From contig NZ_AP012333.1 in assembly GCF_001042675.1 (NCBI RefSeq), positions 620,001-684,000 of the forward strand: a stretch of 64,000 nucleotides of DNA, given 5' to 3'. Under the pieces are notes generated by a model, which ran no database searches, was not told where the DNA came from, and saw only the letters and a list, made by a program, of their open reading frames with translations. This document shows, one piece after another, positions 9,165-18,954 of the stretch. Every line of letters begins with the position of its first letter. Within the stretch, counting starts at the first letter, position 1. The DNA comes from Parascardovia denticolens DSM 10105 = JCM 12538. GTDB taxonomy: Bacteria > Actinomycetota > Actinomycetes > Actinomycetales > Bifidobacteriaceae. Made by a program: the position numbers and the translations under genes.

Positions 9165-10298
9165 ATGGCTGAGGAAGAATTCACTGGACCGGGCATCATT
9201 CACGGAAGCGAGCGCCCCCTCAGCCAGGCCTATCAGCTGGCTTTGCTCGACTTGGACGGAGTGGTTTACCGGGGGGCCGATCCTGTGGAAAACGCGGCCG
9301 CCGGCATCGACCAGGCCAAAGATCTAGGGATGAAGATTGCCTATACGACCAACAACCCTTCCCGCTTCCCCTCGGTCGTGGCCGATCAAATCCGCTCTTT
9401 CGGGCTGGAATTGGAGGATTCCGACGTGATCACCTCCGCTATCGTCTCCGCCCATATGATGGAGGAGGCGTTGGAGCCGGGGTCCACCGTTCTGGTCATC
9501 GGGGCCGAGCATCTCAGGGATGAACTGGAGAAGGTCGGCTTCAAAGTGACCGATCTGGCCGCCGACCATCCTCAAGCGGTGATCCAGTCATGGTATCCGA
9601 CCATCTCCTGGCAGGAGCTTTCCCAAGCGACGTACGCCATCCAGAGCGGGGCCCGCTATTTCGCGACCAACCGGGATCTGACCATCCCCAGGGAAGGTGG
9701 AATCGCCCCCGGGAATGGGGCCATGCTTTTACCGGTCATCGCGGCCAGCGGCAAAGAGCCGGAAGCGTCCGCAGGCAAGCCGGAGCCTTTCATGTATGAC
9801 ATCGCTTTGACCATGTTCAGCGACACCGACAGGCCCTTGGACCGCCAGATCTGCCTGCCTGTGGGGGACAGGTTGGACACCGATATCGAGGCTGCCAACC
9901 GCGGCGGTTATGACGGGGCCGTCGTCCTGACCGGGGTCGCCGATCCGAGACAGATCATCCTGGCCGCGCCCATCAACCGTCCGGTCTTCGTCTGCGCCGA
10001 TCTGGAGGGTTTGAATGACCCGCAGCCCGAAGTGAGGGTCAGCCGCGAGAACGGCCGCCTCCTTTTCACCTGCCGGCAGGCTAAGGCTTGGGTGGATTCC
10101 GAATCCCCAACGATCCCGGCCCGGCTGCACGTGGTTGAGTCCGGGTCCCCGGCGAAGAAATCGGGGAATGAGCCGGCCAAGGAACTTGATTCCCTCGACG
10201 CCTTGCGCGCCGCCGCTTCCGCCGCCTGGCATGCGCTGGATTCCGGTTTGGATCCGACCGATTTCCGTCTTCCCGCTTTCGCGGCGAAACTCCACTAG
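9165..10298 (+). CDS. HAD-family phosphatase, NagD-like
   Basis: A 377-residue member of the HAD superfamily, subclass IIA (NagD/p-nitrophenyl phosphatase type). Motif I is LLDLDGVVYRG near residue 28 with both catalytic aspartates, motif II is AYTTNNPSRFP, and motif IV is LPVGDRLDTDIEAANRGGYD. The C1-type cap lies between. Such enzymes dephosphorylate nucleotides or sugar phosphates; the substrate cannot be read from sequence. The C-terminal 100 residues extend beyond the usual domain. The ATG follows GAAGGAG. Confidence 0.88.
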   Translation: MAEEEFTGPGIIHGSERPLSQAYQLALLDLDGVVYRGADPVENAAAGIDQAKDLGMKIAYTTNNPSRFPSVVADQIRSFGLELEDSDVITSAIVSAHMMEEALEPGSTVLVIGAEHLRDELEKVGFKVTDLAADHPQAVIQSWYPTISWQELSQATYAIQSGARYFATNRDLTIPREGGIAPGNGAMLLPVIAASGKEPEASAGKPEPFMYDIALTMFSDTDRPLDRQICLPVGDRLDTDIEAANRGGYDGAVVLTGVADPRQIILAAPINRPVFVCADLEGLNDPQPEVRVSRENGRLLFTCRQAKAWVDSESPTIPARLHVVESGSPAKKSGNEPAKELDSLDALRAAASAAWHALDSGLDPTDFRLPAFAAKLH

Positions 10299-10350
10299 AG
10301 GTGGACTAAACGTGGCTCAATCGAAATCCGATAGGAAGGAGGACATGACG

Positions 10351-10575
10351 ATGTCCCAGATGAGTCCCTCACCGGCCGACGAACGGAAGAATCGACTGGA
10401 AGAAGTCGGGCTTTCCGGCCCGGAAGCCAGATTCGGGCAAGACCAGGAGCCATCCCTCTACTCACATTTTCCCTCTTTGAACAAGCCGGCCGACGCCGAT
10501 TTCTCCCGTGTGATCGCCGACTATCAGGAGGCATTGGAAACCCTTCAGGATCAGTTGAACAGCCAGGCTTCGTAA
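10351..10575 (+). CDS. small conserved-looking protein of unknown function
   Basis: A 74-residue acidic protein. The start is the ATG at 10351, 8 bases after AAGGAGG. An ATG two codons earlier is too close to that site, and a GTG near 10312 is possible. The N-terminal half is Pro/Ser/Glu-rich; the C-terminal half (FSRVIADYQEALETLQDQLN) is a probable amphipathic helix. It lies between the HAD phosphatase and tlyA with 10 bases to tlyA, so it is probably part of that operon. No family recognised. Confidence 0.6.
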   Translation: MSQMSPSPADERKNRLEEVGLSGPEARFGQDQEPSLYSHFPSLNKPADADFSRVIADYQEALETLQDQLNSQAS

Positions 10576-10585
10576 GCCTCATCCC

Positions 10586-11368
10586 ATGAAGACCGACTAT
10601 ACCAGTCAGATCAGGTTAGACCGGGCCTTGGTGGAACAGGGCCTGGCCCCTTCCCGCACCAAAGCCCAGGAATTAATCTCCCGCGGGGATGTCTTCGTCA
10701 ACCACCTTCCCGCCGGCAAGGCCTCACGGCTCATCGGCCCCGAAGACCGCCTCCAAGTCCTGTATAAAGGGAAGGAATACGTTTCCCGCGGGGCATGGAA
10801 ACTCCTTGGTGCCTTTGACGCCTTCCAACCCGAAGGACTGATTCTTCCTCAAGGCTTGGATTGCCTCGATATAGGCGCCTCCACCGGCGGTTTCATTCAA
10901 GTCCTTCTGGAGAAAGGGGCCAGGCGGGTGATTGCCTTGGATGTGGGGCATGGGCAGCTGGATCCCCGGGTCTCTCAGGACCAGCGGGTGACCGATTTCA
11001 GTGGCGTCAACTTCCGCCAGGTGGCCACCCAGGACCTGCCCTTCTTGCCTTCTTACGCGGTTTCCGACGTCTCCTTCATCTCCCTGACCTTCATCATCCC
11101 GCCTTTGGCCGGCCTTGCCCAAGCCTTCCTCCAAGCGAATCCCGGGCGGACTTTCACAGCCATCCTTTTGGTCAAGCCCCAGTTCGAAGTGGGCAAGGGG
11201 AACCTCGGCAAGGGTGGGATCGTCACGGACGACCTCCTTCGGGAGAAAGCGGTCGAGAGGGTCATCACCTGCGCTGGAGAGAATGGTTTTCAAGTGCGTT
11301 CCTGCCGTCCTTCTCCCATCACCGGCACTCATGGAAACGAGGAATTCCTCCTCTGGCTGACCAGATGA
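10586..11368 (+). CDS. tlyA: TlyA-family rRNA 2'-O-methyltransferase
   Basis: A 260-residue protein with an N-terminal S4 RNA-binding domain (RLDRALVEQGLAPSRTKAQ) and an FtsJ-like Rossmann methyltransferase domain (DCLDIGASTGGFIQVLLEKG as the SAM site). In mycobacteria TlyA methylates 16S and 23S rRNA ribose and affects capreomycin susceptibility; the haemolysin name is historical. The order tlyA-nadK-recN is conserved in actinobacteria. Confidence 0.92.
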   Translation: MKTDYTSQIRLDRALVEQGLAPSRTKAQELISRGDVFVNHLPAGKASRLIGPEDRLQVLYKGKEYVSRGAWKLLGAFDAFQPEGLILPQGLDCLDIGASTGGFIQVLLEKGARRVIALDVGHGQLDPRVSQDQRVTDFSGVNFRQVATQDLPFLPSYAVSDVSFISLTFIIPPLAGLAQAFLQANPGRTFTAILLVKPQFEVGKGNLGKGGIVTDDLLREKAVERVITCAGENGFQVRSCRPSPITGTHGNEEFLLWLTR

Positions 11369-11397
11369 TGGTCTCGTGATTTCCGGCGAAGAAGGCT

Positions 11398-11437
11398 TGT
11401 GGATAAGTCAAAGCGGCTTGTGGAAAGCTGTGAATAA
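11398..11437 (+). promoter_or_regulatory. cluster of DnaA-box-like sites upstream of nadK
   Basis: One perfect DnaA box TGTGGATAA (11398-11406) is followed by TGTGGAAAG (11419-11427) and TGTGAATAA (11429-11437), all in the same orientation within 40 bases. They lie in the intergenic space between tlyA and nadK. A role in binding DnaA, by titration or transcription control, is inferred from sequence match only. Confidence 0.4.
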
Positions 11438-11532
11438 CATGCCTGACCGGCGTCGGGGTCTACTCATACATTCTCCCGTCTAAACTGAGCGGTAAAGGAT
11501 AAGTCAGATTCATCGGCGGTAAAGGAGGGCCA

Positions 11533-12594
11533 ATGACAAAAGCACGATCGGCGATAGTCGTCACCCACCAGCGTTTTGCCCTGTCCTCGCCCATCGTCAG
11601 CCAGGTGGTGGAAGCCCTGCGCTCGTATGGCTTCCGCGTGCAGGTGCAGGCCAGCGATACCCTGTATTCTTTCGGGCAGGGGGTTCCTACGGTGGATGAG
11701 ACAACGGAGATCGTCGTGGTCCTGGGGGGAGACGGGACCATCCTCAAGGCGGTGGAGCTGGTCAAGGGGACGGATGTCCCCGTGATCGGTATCAATCTGG
11801 GCCATGTGGGCTTTTTGGCTGAGTTCGAAAGCTTCGAAATCGAAACCGCCATGAAACGGATCGCCGAAAAGGATTACACCATCGACGACCGTATGATCGC
11901 CGATGTGGAGCTATGGGAGCCGGACCAGTCGGAGCTTTTGAAGGACTGGGCTTTGAACGATATGGTGATTTATCACGGCCCTCATAGCCCGATGATCCAG
12001 GTGGGGGTCACCGTGGATGATGTCGCCGTCAGCTCTTTCGGATGCGATGGCCTTATCGTCTCCACTCCGACCGGCTCGACGGCTTACGCTTTCTCCGCCG
12101 GAGGCCCGATCGTGTGGCCAGGGGTGAAGGCTTTGGAAATGATTCCCATCGCCGCCCATGCCCTGTTCACCCGGCCTCTGATCATCGGATCCGAATCGAC
12201 CTTCGGAATCTCCGTCTTGGAAACCCGGCAGGATGACGCCGTCATCACCTGTGATGGCAGGCGGGCCCATCCGGTTCCGGTCGGTTCGAGGGTGGTCGTC
12301 CGCCAGTCGAAGGACACCTTGCACCTGGCCCGCTTGTCCGACGCCCGTTTCACCGACCGGTTGGTGACGAAATTCAACCTTCCCGTGGTCGGCTGGCATG
12401 AGCAAGCCCAAAAGCGTCTGGATTCCAAGAACCTGGATTCCAGGGGGAAGACCTCCGAGGAAAGGAAGATGGCCGAAAACGGAAGTGAGAACGACCAAGC
12501 CCATAATCAGGCCATCGTGGACGCTTTGAGCGAGATGACCCCTCGCCGGGATTATCGTCGGACCTTCGCCACTGGGAAGGAGGATGAATGCTAG
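11533..12594 (+). CDS. nadK: NAD kinase
   Basis: This enzyme phosphorylates NAD to NADP. It shows the family motifs VVLGGDGTILKAVEL (GGDG), NLGHVGFLAEFE, and SFGCDGLIVSTPTGSTAYAFSAGGP. Length is 353 residues, with a charged C-terminal tail of about 60 residues beyond the catalytic core. The ATG follows AAAGGAGG. The end of nadK overlaps the recN start by 7 bases. Confidence 0.95.
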   Translation: MTKARSAIVVTHQRFALSSPIVSQVVEALRSYGFRVQVQASDTLYSFGQGVPTVDETTEIVVVLGGDGTILKAVELVKGTDVPVIGINLGHVGFLAEFESFEIETAMKRIAEKDYTIDDRMIADVELWEPDQSELLKDWALNDMVIYHGPHSPMIQVGVTVDDVAVSSFGCDGLIVSTPTGSTAYAFSAGGPIVWPGVKALEMIPIAAHALFTRPLIIGSESTFGISVLETRQDDAVITCDGRRAHPVPVGSRVVVRQSKDTLHLARLSDARFTDRLVTKFNLPVVGWHEQAQKRLDSKNLDSRGKTSEERKMAENGSENDQAHNQAIVDALSEMTPRRDYRRTFATGKEDEC

Positions 12595-14372
12595 AAGAAT
12601 TGGAGATTCAATCCTTAGGGCCGATTCATCAGGCCGTCCTCCGTCCTCAACCCGGCATGACAGCCATCACCGGGGAGACGGGGGCTGGAAAGTCCATGCT
12701 TTTGAGCGCCATCCAGCTTTTATCCGGTTCTGACGCCCAATCCCAGCGCGTGGCTCCAGGCGCGGACCATGCCTGGGTACAAGGGATTTTCGATGTAGCC
12801 GGAGAAGAAGACGTCCAATCTCTGGCCGCCCGAGCCGGTTCTCCCTGCGATGAGGGGGAGCTCTTCGTCTCTCGGACAGTCCCCGCCCAAGGCCGTTCCC
12901 GCTGTTATGCCAATGGGAAAACGGTCCCGCGGTCCTTGCTGGAGCAACTGAGCTCCTTCACCGTGACCATCCACGGGCAAGCCGAGCAGCTCAAACTGGC
13001 TTCGTCCGCCCATCAGCGCGCTTTTTTGGACCGGTGCTGCGGCGACGACCAGGAATTGGCGGATTATCAAACCGCTTACCAGGCGGTAAGGAAGGCTGAC
13101 GAGAAGCTGGAACACCTGGTTCAAGAGCAGTCGCAAATCCAAGCCCAGGCGGATTATCTGCGGGAATCCATCGACCGCATCGACAAGATCGGCCCCCAAC
13201 GCGGCGAAGACGATGCTTTGCGTGAGCAGCGCACCCGGATTGAAAGCGCGGCTGATATCTCCCAAGCGGTTCAAAGGGCTTTGATGGCTCTGGACTCATC
13301 CCAGGAAGGGGGAGACCAAGCCAGCGCGGCGGACCTCTTGGAGCAGGCTGTACGCGTCCTGGAAAGCTCCGCCGCCCGGGACCTGTTCGTCAACCAGATT
13401 TCCGATTTGAATTCAGCCTTGGAAAGCGTGCAGGAAATCATCCTTTCCCTCTCCAGCCAGGTCGCGGACGAAGGCAGTCCGGAAGAACTGGATGGAATCA
13501 ACGGTCGGATCCATGATTTGGAGGAGTTGACCCGACGGTGGGGGCCGAAAATCGATGACGTCCTGGCTTGGAAACAGCAGGCCGAGTTTGATTTGGAGGA
13601 CCTGGACGCGTCTCCCGAGCATATCGACGAGCTGAGAAAGCAAAGGAAGGACTTGGTCGTGGACGCGGTCAAGAAGGCGAAGAGCCTTTCCTCCCGACGT
13701 TCGCAGGCGGCTGCGGTCCTGTCCGACAGGGTGAACCAGGAGCTGGCTTCCCTGGCCATGGCCGGCTCCCGCCTGGATATTCTGGTGGAGCATGTGGATG
13801 AGCTGAACCCCTGGGGGAGCGACCGCATCTCCTTCCTCTTCACTCCCTTCCCCGGCTCGCCCAGGCTTCCCATGGGGAAAAGCGCTTCCGGCGGCGAATT
13901 AAGCCGGCTGATGCTGGCCTTGGAGTTGGTCGCCTTCGAGATGAGTAGGTCCAACCAAGGGGTAGGGAAGAGAGAGGGCCAGGCGAGCTATAGACCGACC
14001 CTCATTTTCGACGAGATTGACGCCGGGGTCGGAGGTAAGAGCGCCGTCGAATTGGGCAAACGTCTGGCCCTGCTTTCCCAGGACGCTCAGGTGATTGTGG
14101 TCACTCATCTGGCTCAGGTCGCTTCCTGGGCGGATAGGCAATATGTGGTCGTCAAACAAGGCGGCCCCGCCTTTGACTCGGAGAATACGGACACCGTGGA
14201 AACCGTGGTGAAACCGGTGGAAGGCGAGGCCAGGGTCGAAGAGATAGCCCGCATGCTTTCCGGCACGGCCACGGAGACATCCTTGGACCATGCGCGGGAG
14301 CTATTGGACTCATCCCGGGTGAATGCGCAGACGGACAGGGGCGGGCGGAAGTCCGCCAGCAATCGGAAATGA
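12588..14372 (+). CDS. recN: DNA repair protein RecN
   Basis: A 594-residue SMC-like ATPase for double-strand-break repair. Walker A TGETGAGKSMLLSA is at the N-terminus, the central 330 residues are coiled coil, and the C-terminal part holds the signature region SASGGELSRLMLALE and Walker B TLIFDEIDAGVGG. The ATG overlaps the end of nadK and follows AAGGAGGATGA, so translation is coupled. Length is normal. Confidence 0.95.
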   Translation: MLEELEIQSLGPIHQAVLRPQPGMTAITGETGAGKSMLLSAIQLLSGSDAQSQRVAPGADHAWVQGIFDVAGEEDVQSLAARAGSPCDEGELFVSRTVPAQGRSRCYANGKTVPRSLLEQLSSFTVTIHGQAEQLKLASSAHQRAFLDRCCGDDQELADYQTAYQAVRKADEKLEHLVQEQSQIQAQADYLRESIDRIDKIGPQRGEDDALREQRTRIESAADISQAVQRALMALDSSQEGGDQASAADLLEQAVRVLESSAARDLFVNQISDLNSALESVQEIILSLSSQVADEGSPEELDGINGRIHDLEELTRRWGPKIDDVLAWKQQAEFDLEDLDASPEHIDELRKQRKDLVVDAVKKAKSLSSRRSQAAAVLSDRVNQELASLAMAGSRLDILVEHVDELNPWGSDRISFLFTPFPGSPRLPMGKSASGGELSRLMLALELVAFEMSRSNQGVGKREGQASYRPTLIFDEIDAGVGGKSAVELGKRLALLSQDAQVIVVTHLAQVASWADRQYVVVKQGGPAFDSENTDTVETVVKPVEGEARVEEIARMLSGTATETSLDHARELLDSSRVNAQTDRGGRKSASNRK

Positions 14373-14391
14373 CGAAAGGAGCGGAGGCATC

Positions 14392-14985
14392 ATGGCATAC
14401 GCGGCGAAAGACATAGAACAATCAGAGCGGGTGCGCCCGCGGACCTGGCTGAGGATCGTGTCCGAAAGGCTCAGCACCGTCCGTTACATCTTCGTGGTGA
14501 CCATCGAAGACCAGCTGCCCACGGTCAATGAGCGGGCGGCTTTGGAGTATGCCGACGCCGTTCTGCTCGGCTGGCCCCAGGGGGAATCCAAGGATGTGCG
14601 GGACATACCGGAAGAAGAGCTGGCCGCAGTCTCCGCGGACATCGCTTCGGTGGAATCCTGCATCGACCTTTTCCGCCAAGGGGAGAAAGACTCCGATGCC
14701 GACCGCATGGCCGATCTGCTGAAGGAGATCAGCCAATACGTGGCTCACGTGCGCAAAGCCTACCAACCCGACTTCCTCCTGCCCACCTACGAGGAGATCA
14801 AGAGTTACGTGGAAAAGGAGTGGCAGGACGATATGGACAAAATCGAATCCGATGCCCAGGAATACCTGGATTCCCAAGAACAAGGAATGGCGGGGGAGGT
14901 CTTGGCCAAGGCCCAGGAAGAGGAGTCGGCCCCTCAGGATGAGGCCGCCGCCCAGCAAGGGAAAAGTGCGGACAAAGACCGGTAA
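14392..14985 (+). CDS. uncharacterised protein with acidic C-terminus
   Basis: A 197-residue protein without a recognised domain. The first 60 residues contain a short beta-rich hydrophobic stretch ([20 protein letters not shown]). The middle is helical and charged, and the last 40 residues are Glu/Gln/Ala-rich. No signal peptide or membrane segment. The ATG follows GCGGAGG, 19 bases after recN, and nadD follows closely, so it is probably operonic with both. Likely a lineage-specific conserved protein; function unknown. Confidence 0.65.
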   Translation: MAYAAKDIEQSERVRPRTWLRIVSERLSTVRYIFVVTIEDQLPTVNERAALEYADAVLLGWPQGESKDVRDIPEEELAAVSADIASVESCIDLFRQGEKDSDADRMADLLKEISQYVAHVRKAYQPDFLLPTYEEIKSYVEKEWQDDMDKIESDAQEYLDSQEQGMAGEVLAKAQEEESAPQDEAAAQQGKSADKDR

Positions 14986-15043
14986 GGTAAGACGTAAGGC
15001 CGCCGAACACAGTCGAAGGAAGGCGAGAGGCAAAAAAAGGACC

Positions 15044-15757
15044 ATGGTGAGGGCTACAGAGGATTTTCAACAACCGGTGAGCTACGCGCAAAGGAGCATG
15101 TCCGATCTGAGCGAGGTGCTCGGCGTCAGGCACCGGCGGCGTTTATCGGCCCGGGGGAACAACCATGAAGTCCCCCGCGTGGGGATCATGGGCGGGACCT
15201 TCGACCCCATCCACAACGGACACTTGGTTGCCGCCTCGGAAGTGGCCTGGGTCTATGACTTGGACGAGGTCATCTTCGTCCCCACCGGCAGACCGATCTT
15301 CAAATTGAACGCGGACGTGACCAATGCCGAAGACCGTTATCTCATGACCGTCATCGCCACGGCCTCCAACCCGCAATTCGTGGTCTCCCGGGTCGATATC
15401 GACCGCCCCGGCGTCACTTACACCATCGATACCTTGCGGGACATCCGGCGGATCCGCCCCCAGGCCGACCTCTTCTTCATTACCGGGGCCGACGCCTTGG
15501 CCGAAATCATGAAATGGAAGGACGCGGACAAGATGTGGAACCTGGCCCATTTCGTCGGCGTCTCCCGTCCGGGATACACGATCGACTTGGAGAACACGGG
15601 CGTGCCCCAGGCGGCGGTGGATCTGATGGAAATCCCCGCCCTGTCCATCTCGTCCACCGACATTCGGCAACGGGCGAAAAACGGGGAACCGGTCTGGTAC
15701 CTGGTTCCGGACGGGGTGGTCCAATACATTGGAAAGCATGGTCTTTACCGGTCTTAA
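15044..15757 (+). CDS. nadD: nicotinate-nucleotide adenylyltransferase
   Basis: NadD adenylates nicotinate mononucleotide on the route to [23 protein letters not shown] carries the nucleotidyl-transferase (H/T)xxH motif, and [20 protein letters not shown] is the C-terminal ISSTxIR motif. The start is uncertain. ATG at 15044 is my choice (237 residues); another ATG at 15098 has AAAGGAG almost touching it. The enzyme core begins near residue 44, so the N-terminal 40 residues are an extension. NadK in the same neighbourhood acts in the same pathway. Confidence 0.9.
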   Translation: MVRATEDFQQPVSYAQRSMSDLSEVLGVRHRRRLSARGNNHEVPRVGIMGGTFDPIHNGHLVAASEVAWVYDLDEVIFVPTGRPIFKLNADVTNAEDRYLMTVIATASNPQFVVSRVDIDRPGVTYTIDTLRDIRRIRPQADLFFITGADALAEIMKWKDADKMWNLAHFVGVSRPGYTIDLENTGVPQAAVDLMEIPALSISSTDIRQRAKNGEPVWYLVPDGVVQYIGKHGLYRS

Positions 15758-15838
15758 GAACCGCAACGCAGAGGGGAACCTTGTGACCTCTGCCTGTTAT
15801 CATGAAAGAGTTCCAAGCTCGGCAATAAATTTGGAGAC

Positions 15839-16876
15839 ATGGTGAGCACAGTTCTCGAAGGTAATCCAGACAAGAATCTCATTTTGGTCACAGGCAGGGC
15901 CAACCCCAAGCTCGCTCAGGACGTAGCAAAGTATTTGGGTGTTGATGTTTTGGAAACCACTGCCTATGATTTCGCGAACGGGGAAATGTACGTCCGCTAC
16001 ACGGAGTCGGTGCGAGGGGCGGACGTCTTCGTCATGCAAAGTCACACCGATCCCATCAACAAGTGGATCATGGAACAGCTCATTATGATCGACGCCCTCA
16101 AGCGGGCGTCCGCCCGATCCATCACCGCCGTCTGCCCCATGCTCGGATACGCTCGCCAAGATAAGAAGCACCGCGGTCGCGAACCCATCACCTGCCGTCT
16201 CATCTTCGATCTTTTCAAAACCGCCGGGGCCGACCGCGTGATGTCCGTGGACCTTCACGCCGCGCAATCCCAAGGCTTCTTCGATGGCCCGGTCGACCAC
16301 CTGCAGGCCATGCCGGTCTTGGTCGAATACGTGCGCACCCGCGTCCCTCTGGACAACGTCGCCGTCGTGTCCCCCGACGCCGGTCGCATCAAGGTGGCCG
16401 AACAGTGGTCCCAGCGTTTGGGTGGCTGCCCCCTGGCCTTCGTCCACAAGACCCGCGACATCACCCGGCCCAACCATACGGTCGCCAACCGAGTCGTGGG
16501 CGACGTGGCCGGCAAGGATTGCGTCCTGGTGGATGACCTGATCGACACCGGCGGCACCATCGCCGAGGCGACCAAGATCGTCTTGGAAGCCGGGGCGAAG
16601 TCGGTCATCGTCGTGGCCACGCATGGGGTCCTGTCCAATCCCGCCGTGGAACGTCTGAAGAACTGCGGCGCCTGCGAAGTGGTCTTGACCGACACGGTCC
16701 CCATCCCGGAAGAGAAGCGGTGGGACGGCTTGACCGTCTTGTCCATCGCCCCCCTCTTGGCAGGTGCCATGAAGGCCATTTTCAACGATGGCTCCGTGGC
16801 CGAACTCTTCGCCAATTATCCCAAGTATCACGGCGACGAGATTCCTTTGGCCTACCCTCGCAGCGTCTGCAAATAA
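15839..16876 (+). CDS. prs: ribose-phosphate pyrophosphokinase
   Basis: This 345-residue enzyme makes PRPP from ribose 5-phosphate and ATP for nucleotide, His, Trp and NAD synthesis. The PRPP-binding loop is DCVLVDDLIDTGGTIAEA. The ATP-site segment RVMSVDLHAAQSQGFFDGPVDHL is the family signature. The ATG at 15839 follows TTTGGAGAC. Length is somewhat above 320 because of a short C-terminal extension (HGDEIPLAYPRSVCK). Confidence 0.93.
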   Translation: MVSTVLEGNPDKNLILVTGRANPKLAQDVAKYLGVDVLETTAYDFANGEMYVRYTESVRGADVFVMQSHTDPINKWIMEQLIMIDALKRASARSITAVCPMLGYARQDKKHRGREPITCRLIFDLFKTAGADRVMSVDLHAAQSQGFFDGPVDHLQAMPVLVEYVRTRVPLDNVAVVSPDAGRIKVAEQWSQRLGGCPLAFVHKTRDITRPNHTVANRVVGDVAGKDCVLVDDLIDTGGTIAEATKIVLEAGAKSVIVVATHGVLSNPAVERLKNCGACEVVLTDTVPIPEEKRWDGLTVLSIAPLLAGAMKAIFNDGSVAELFANYPKYHGDEIPLAYPRSVCK

Positions 16877-16993
16877 TCAGAAAGTATCCGCAGATAAGCG
16901 CCCCCCCTACAACATCCGCTGAAGACACGTGTTCGAGCCGTGAAAGTAAACGGGGTATGCCATAATAGAGACTTGAGTGCGCAAGCGCTCAAT

Positions 16994-17064
16994 TCCTCCA
17001 TGGTGTAATGGCAGCACACGGGTCTTTGGAACCCTTAGTCTTGGTTCGAGTCCAGGTGGAGGAA
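16994..17064 (+). tRNA. tRNA-Gln (anticodon TTG)
   Basis: Acceptor TCCTCCA pairs with TGGAGGA, followed by discriminator A. The D-arm is GTGTAATGGCAGCAC, the anticodon loop is CTTTGGA with TTG in positions 34-36, and the T-loop is GGTTCGAGTCC. No CCA is encoded. Confidence 0.92.
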
Positions 17065-17076
17065 CCCCAAGGATTT

Positions 17077-17109
17077 GCGTAGTCGGTGGCGGCTGCGCAT
17101 TTTCTTTTT
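17077..17109 (+). terminator. terminator after tRNA-Gln
   Basis: GCGTAGTC pairs with GGCTGCGC (wobble pairs included) around GGTGGC and is followed by ATTTTCTTTTT. The rest of the gap up to glmU (to 17430) is purine-rich and holds no convincing gene. Confidence 0.6.
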
Positions 17110-17430
17110 GCAGCCCCTTCTTTCCTCTTTCGGTTTTCTTCCGAAGGAACTCGCGGGATGACACCTTGCGGAAAAGAATCACGCGGGATGGAACCGCGCA
17201 GGAAAGAAGCCAGAGGAAACTAAGGGGTCCAAGGGAACCGAGGAAGACAAAGAAAAGCTAGGGGGGGGACGGAGAACGAAGGAAGACAAGGCGACAATCA
17301 GGCGTAGGCGCGACCGCGTCGAGCCGGATATGAACTGAGTGAAGTAAGATTGACGAAGGTCGGAAGAGACCGGAACAGGTCAGGGAATGGCATCGCGAAT
17401 GCTTTCGGCATCGCGGAAAGGAGAAACCCC

Positions 17431-18915
17431 ATGGCAAAGTTGGATTGCGCGATCATCCTCGCGGCGGGAGAAGGAACCCGGATGAAGTCGGACACCCCTA
17501 AAGTGCTGCATGAATTCGCCGGAAAGACCTTCCTGCAAAGGGTGATGGCCAGCGTTTCCCAGCTCCATCCCCAATCCGAGGCGGTCGTGGTCCGTTATCA
17601 GGCCCAGCGGGTGGCCGAAGCCGCTTCCAGCTATCAGGACGATGCAATCATCGTCAACCAAGATGAGATCTCAGGAACAGGCCGGGCCGTCCAGTGCGCC
17701 GTCTTCGAACTGGAGAAGCGCAACGCTTTCCAAGGGACCGTCCTCATCGCCGCCTCCGACATGCCCCTGTTGGATACCGCCACTCTGAGCCAGCTTCTGG
17801 AAGCGCATGAGTCCAACGGGGATGCGGCGACCGTCCTGACCACCAGTCTGGAGAATCCTTTCGGCTATGGCCGTATCATCCGTGATCCCGACGGCAACCT
17901 TTTGCGCATCGTCGAACAGAAGGACGCCAATGCCAGCGAACTTGCCGTGCACGAGGTGAACACCTCCGTCTACGCCTTCGACGCCAAGATCCTTTCCCAG
18001 GCCATCGCCGGCTTGACGACAGATAACGCACAAGGGGAGTTCTACCTGACTGACGCCTTGGAAACCGCCCGCCACATCGGTCACGTGGGGGTCTTCCAAG
18101 CCCCTGACTACCTGGCCGTGGAGGGCGTGAACGATCGGGTCCAGCTGGCCCGCCTGCTGAAGGCCCATAACGTGCGTGTTTGCGAGGAGTGGATGCGGGC
18201 CGGGGTCACCATCCAAGACCCGGACACCACCTGGATCGATGACGAGGTAACCATTGAGCCTGACGCCGTCATCCTGCCCGGTTCCTACCTGCAAGGAAAG
18301 ACCAAGGTTGGCGCCCATGCGGTCATCGGGCCCGACACCACTTTGATCGATGCCGAAGTCGAGGGGGAGGCCCACGTGGAAAGATCCCGGGTGGAGAGCT
18401 CCCACATCGGTCGCAAGGCCACCATCGGTCCTTGGACTTATCTGCGCCCCGGCAACCATCTGGGCGAAGAGACCAAAGCCGGAGCTTACGTGGAAATGAA
18501 GAAGGCCACCATCGACAAGGGAACTAAGGTCCCCCATCTGAGCTACGTGGGCGACGCCCATATCCATGACCACACCAACGTCGGCGGAGGCACCATCACG
18601 GCCAATTATGACGGGGTTCACAAGAACCGGACGGAAATCGGGTCGAACGTCCATATCGGCGCCGGCAACATGCTGGTGGCCCCGGTGACCGTGGGAGACA
18701 ACGTCACTTCCGGCGCTGGCAGCGTCATCCGGCACGACGTGCCTGACAACGCCATGGTCTACTCTGAGAATTCCCAGCGCATGGTGGAGGAGTGGAAGCC
18801 GGCTTGGGAGCGGACGGGAGCCAGGTCCGACGATTCCACGGATGATTCCGAGGGTGATTTCATGGATGACCGCACTGACAACCGCTCTCGCGACTCCAGG
18901 CCGAGTAACGAGTAA
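17431..18915 (+). CDS. glmU: bifunctional UDP-GlcNAc pyrophosphorylase / GlcN-1-P acetyltransferase
   Basis: GlmU acetylates glucosamine-1-phosphate and then couples it to UTP, giving UDP-GlcNAc for cell wall synthesis. The N-terminal pyrophosphorylase has IILAAGEGTRMKSDTPKVLH. The C-terminal left-handed beta-helix carries hexapeptide repeats and the acetyl-CoA site LSYVGDAHIHDHTNVGGGTI. Of 494 residues, the last 40 are a Asp/Ser/Arg-rich tail not needed for the fold. The ATG at 17431 follows GAAAGGAG; an upstream in-frame start lacks such a site. Confidence 0.95.
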   Translation: MAKLDCAIILAAGEGTRMKSDTPKVLHEFAGKTFLQRVMASVSQLHPQSEAVVVRYQAQRVAEAASSYQDDAIIVNQDEISGTGRAVQCAVFELEKRNAFQGTVLIAASDMPLLDTATLSQLLEAHESNGDAATVLTTSLENPFGYGRIIRDPDGNLLRIVEQKDANASELAVHEVNTSVYAFDAKILSQAIAGLTTDNAQGEFYLTDALETARHIGHVGVFQAPDYLAVEGVNDRVQLARLLKAHNVRVCEEWMRAGVTIQDPDTTWIDDEVTIEPDAVILPGSYLQGKTKVGAHAVIGPDTTLIDAEVEGEAHVERSRVESSHIGRKATIGPWTYLRPGNHLGEETKAGAYVEMKKATIDKGTKVPHLSYVGDAHIHDHTNVGGGTITANYDGVHKNRTEIGSNVHIGAGNMLVAPVTVGDNVTSGAGSVIRHDVPDNAMVYSENSQRMVEEWKPAWERTGARSDDSTDDSEGDFMDDRTDNRSRDSRPSNE

Positions 18916-18954
18916 GCAGAACGAAACAGAACGGAACACAATAAAGGAGACTTC

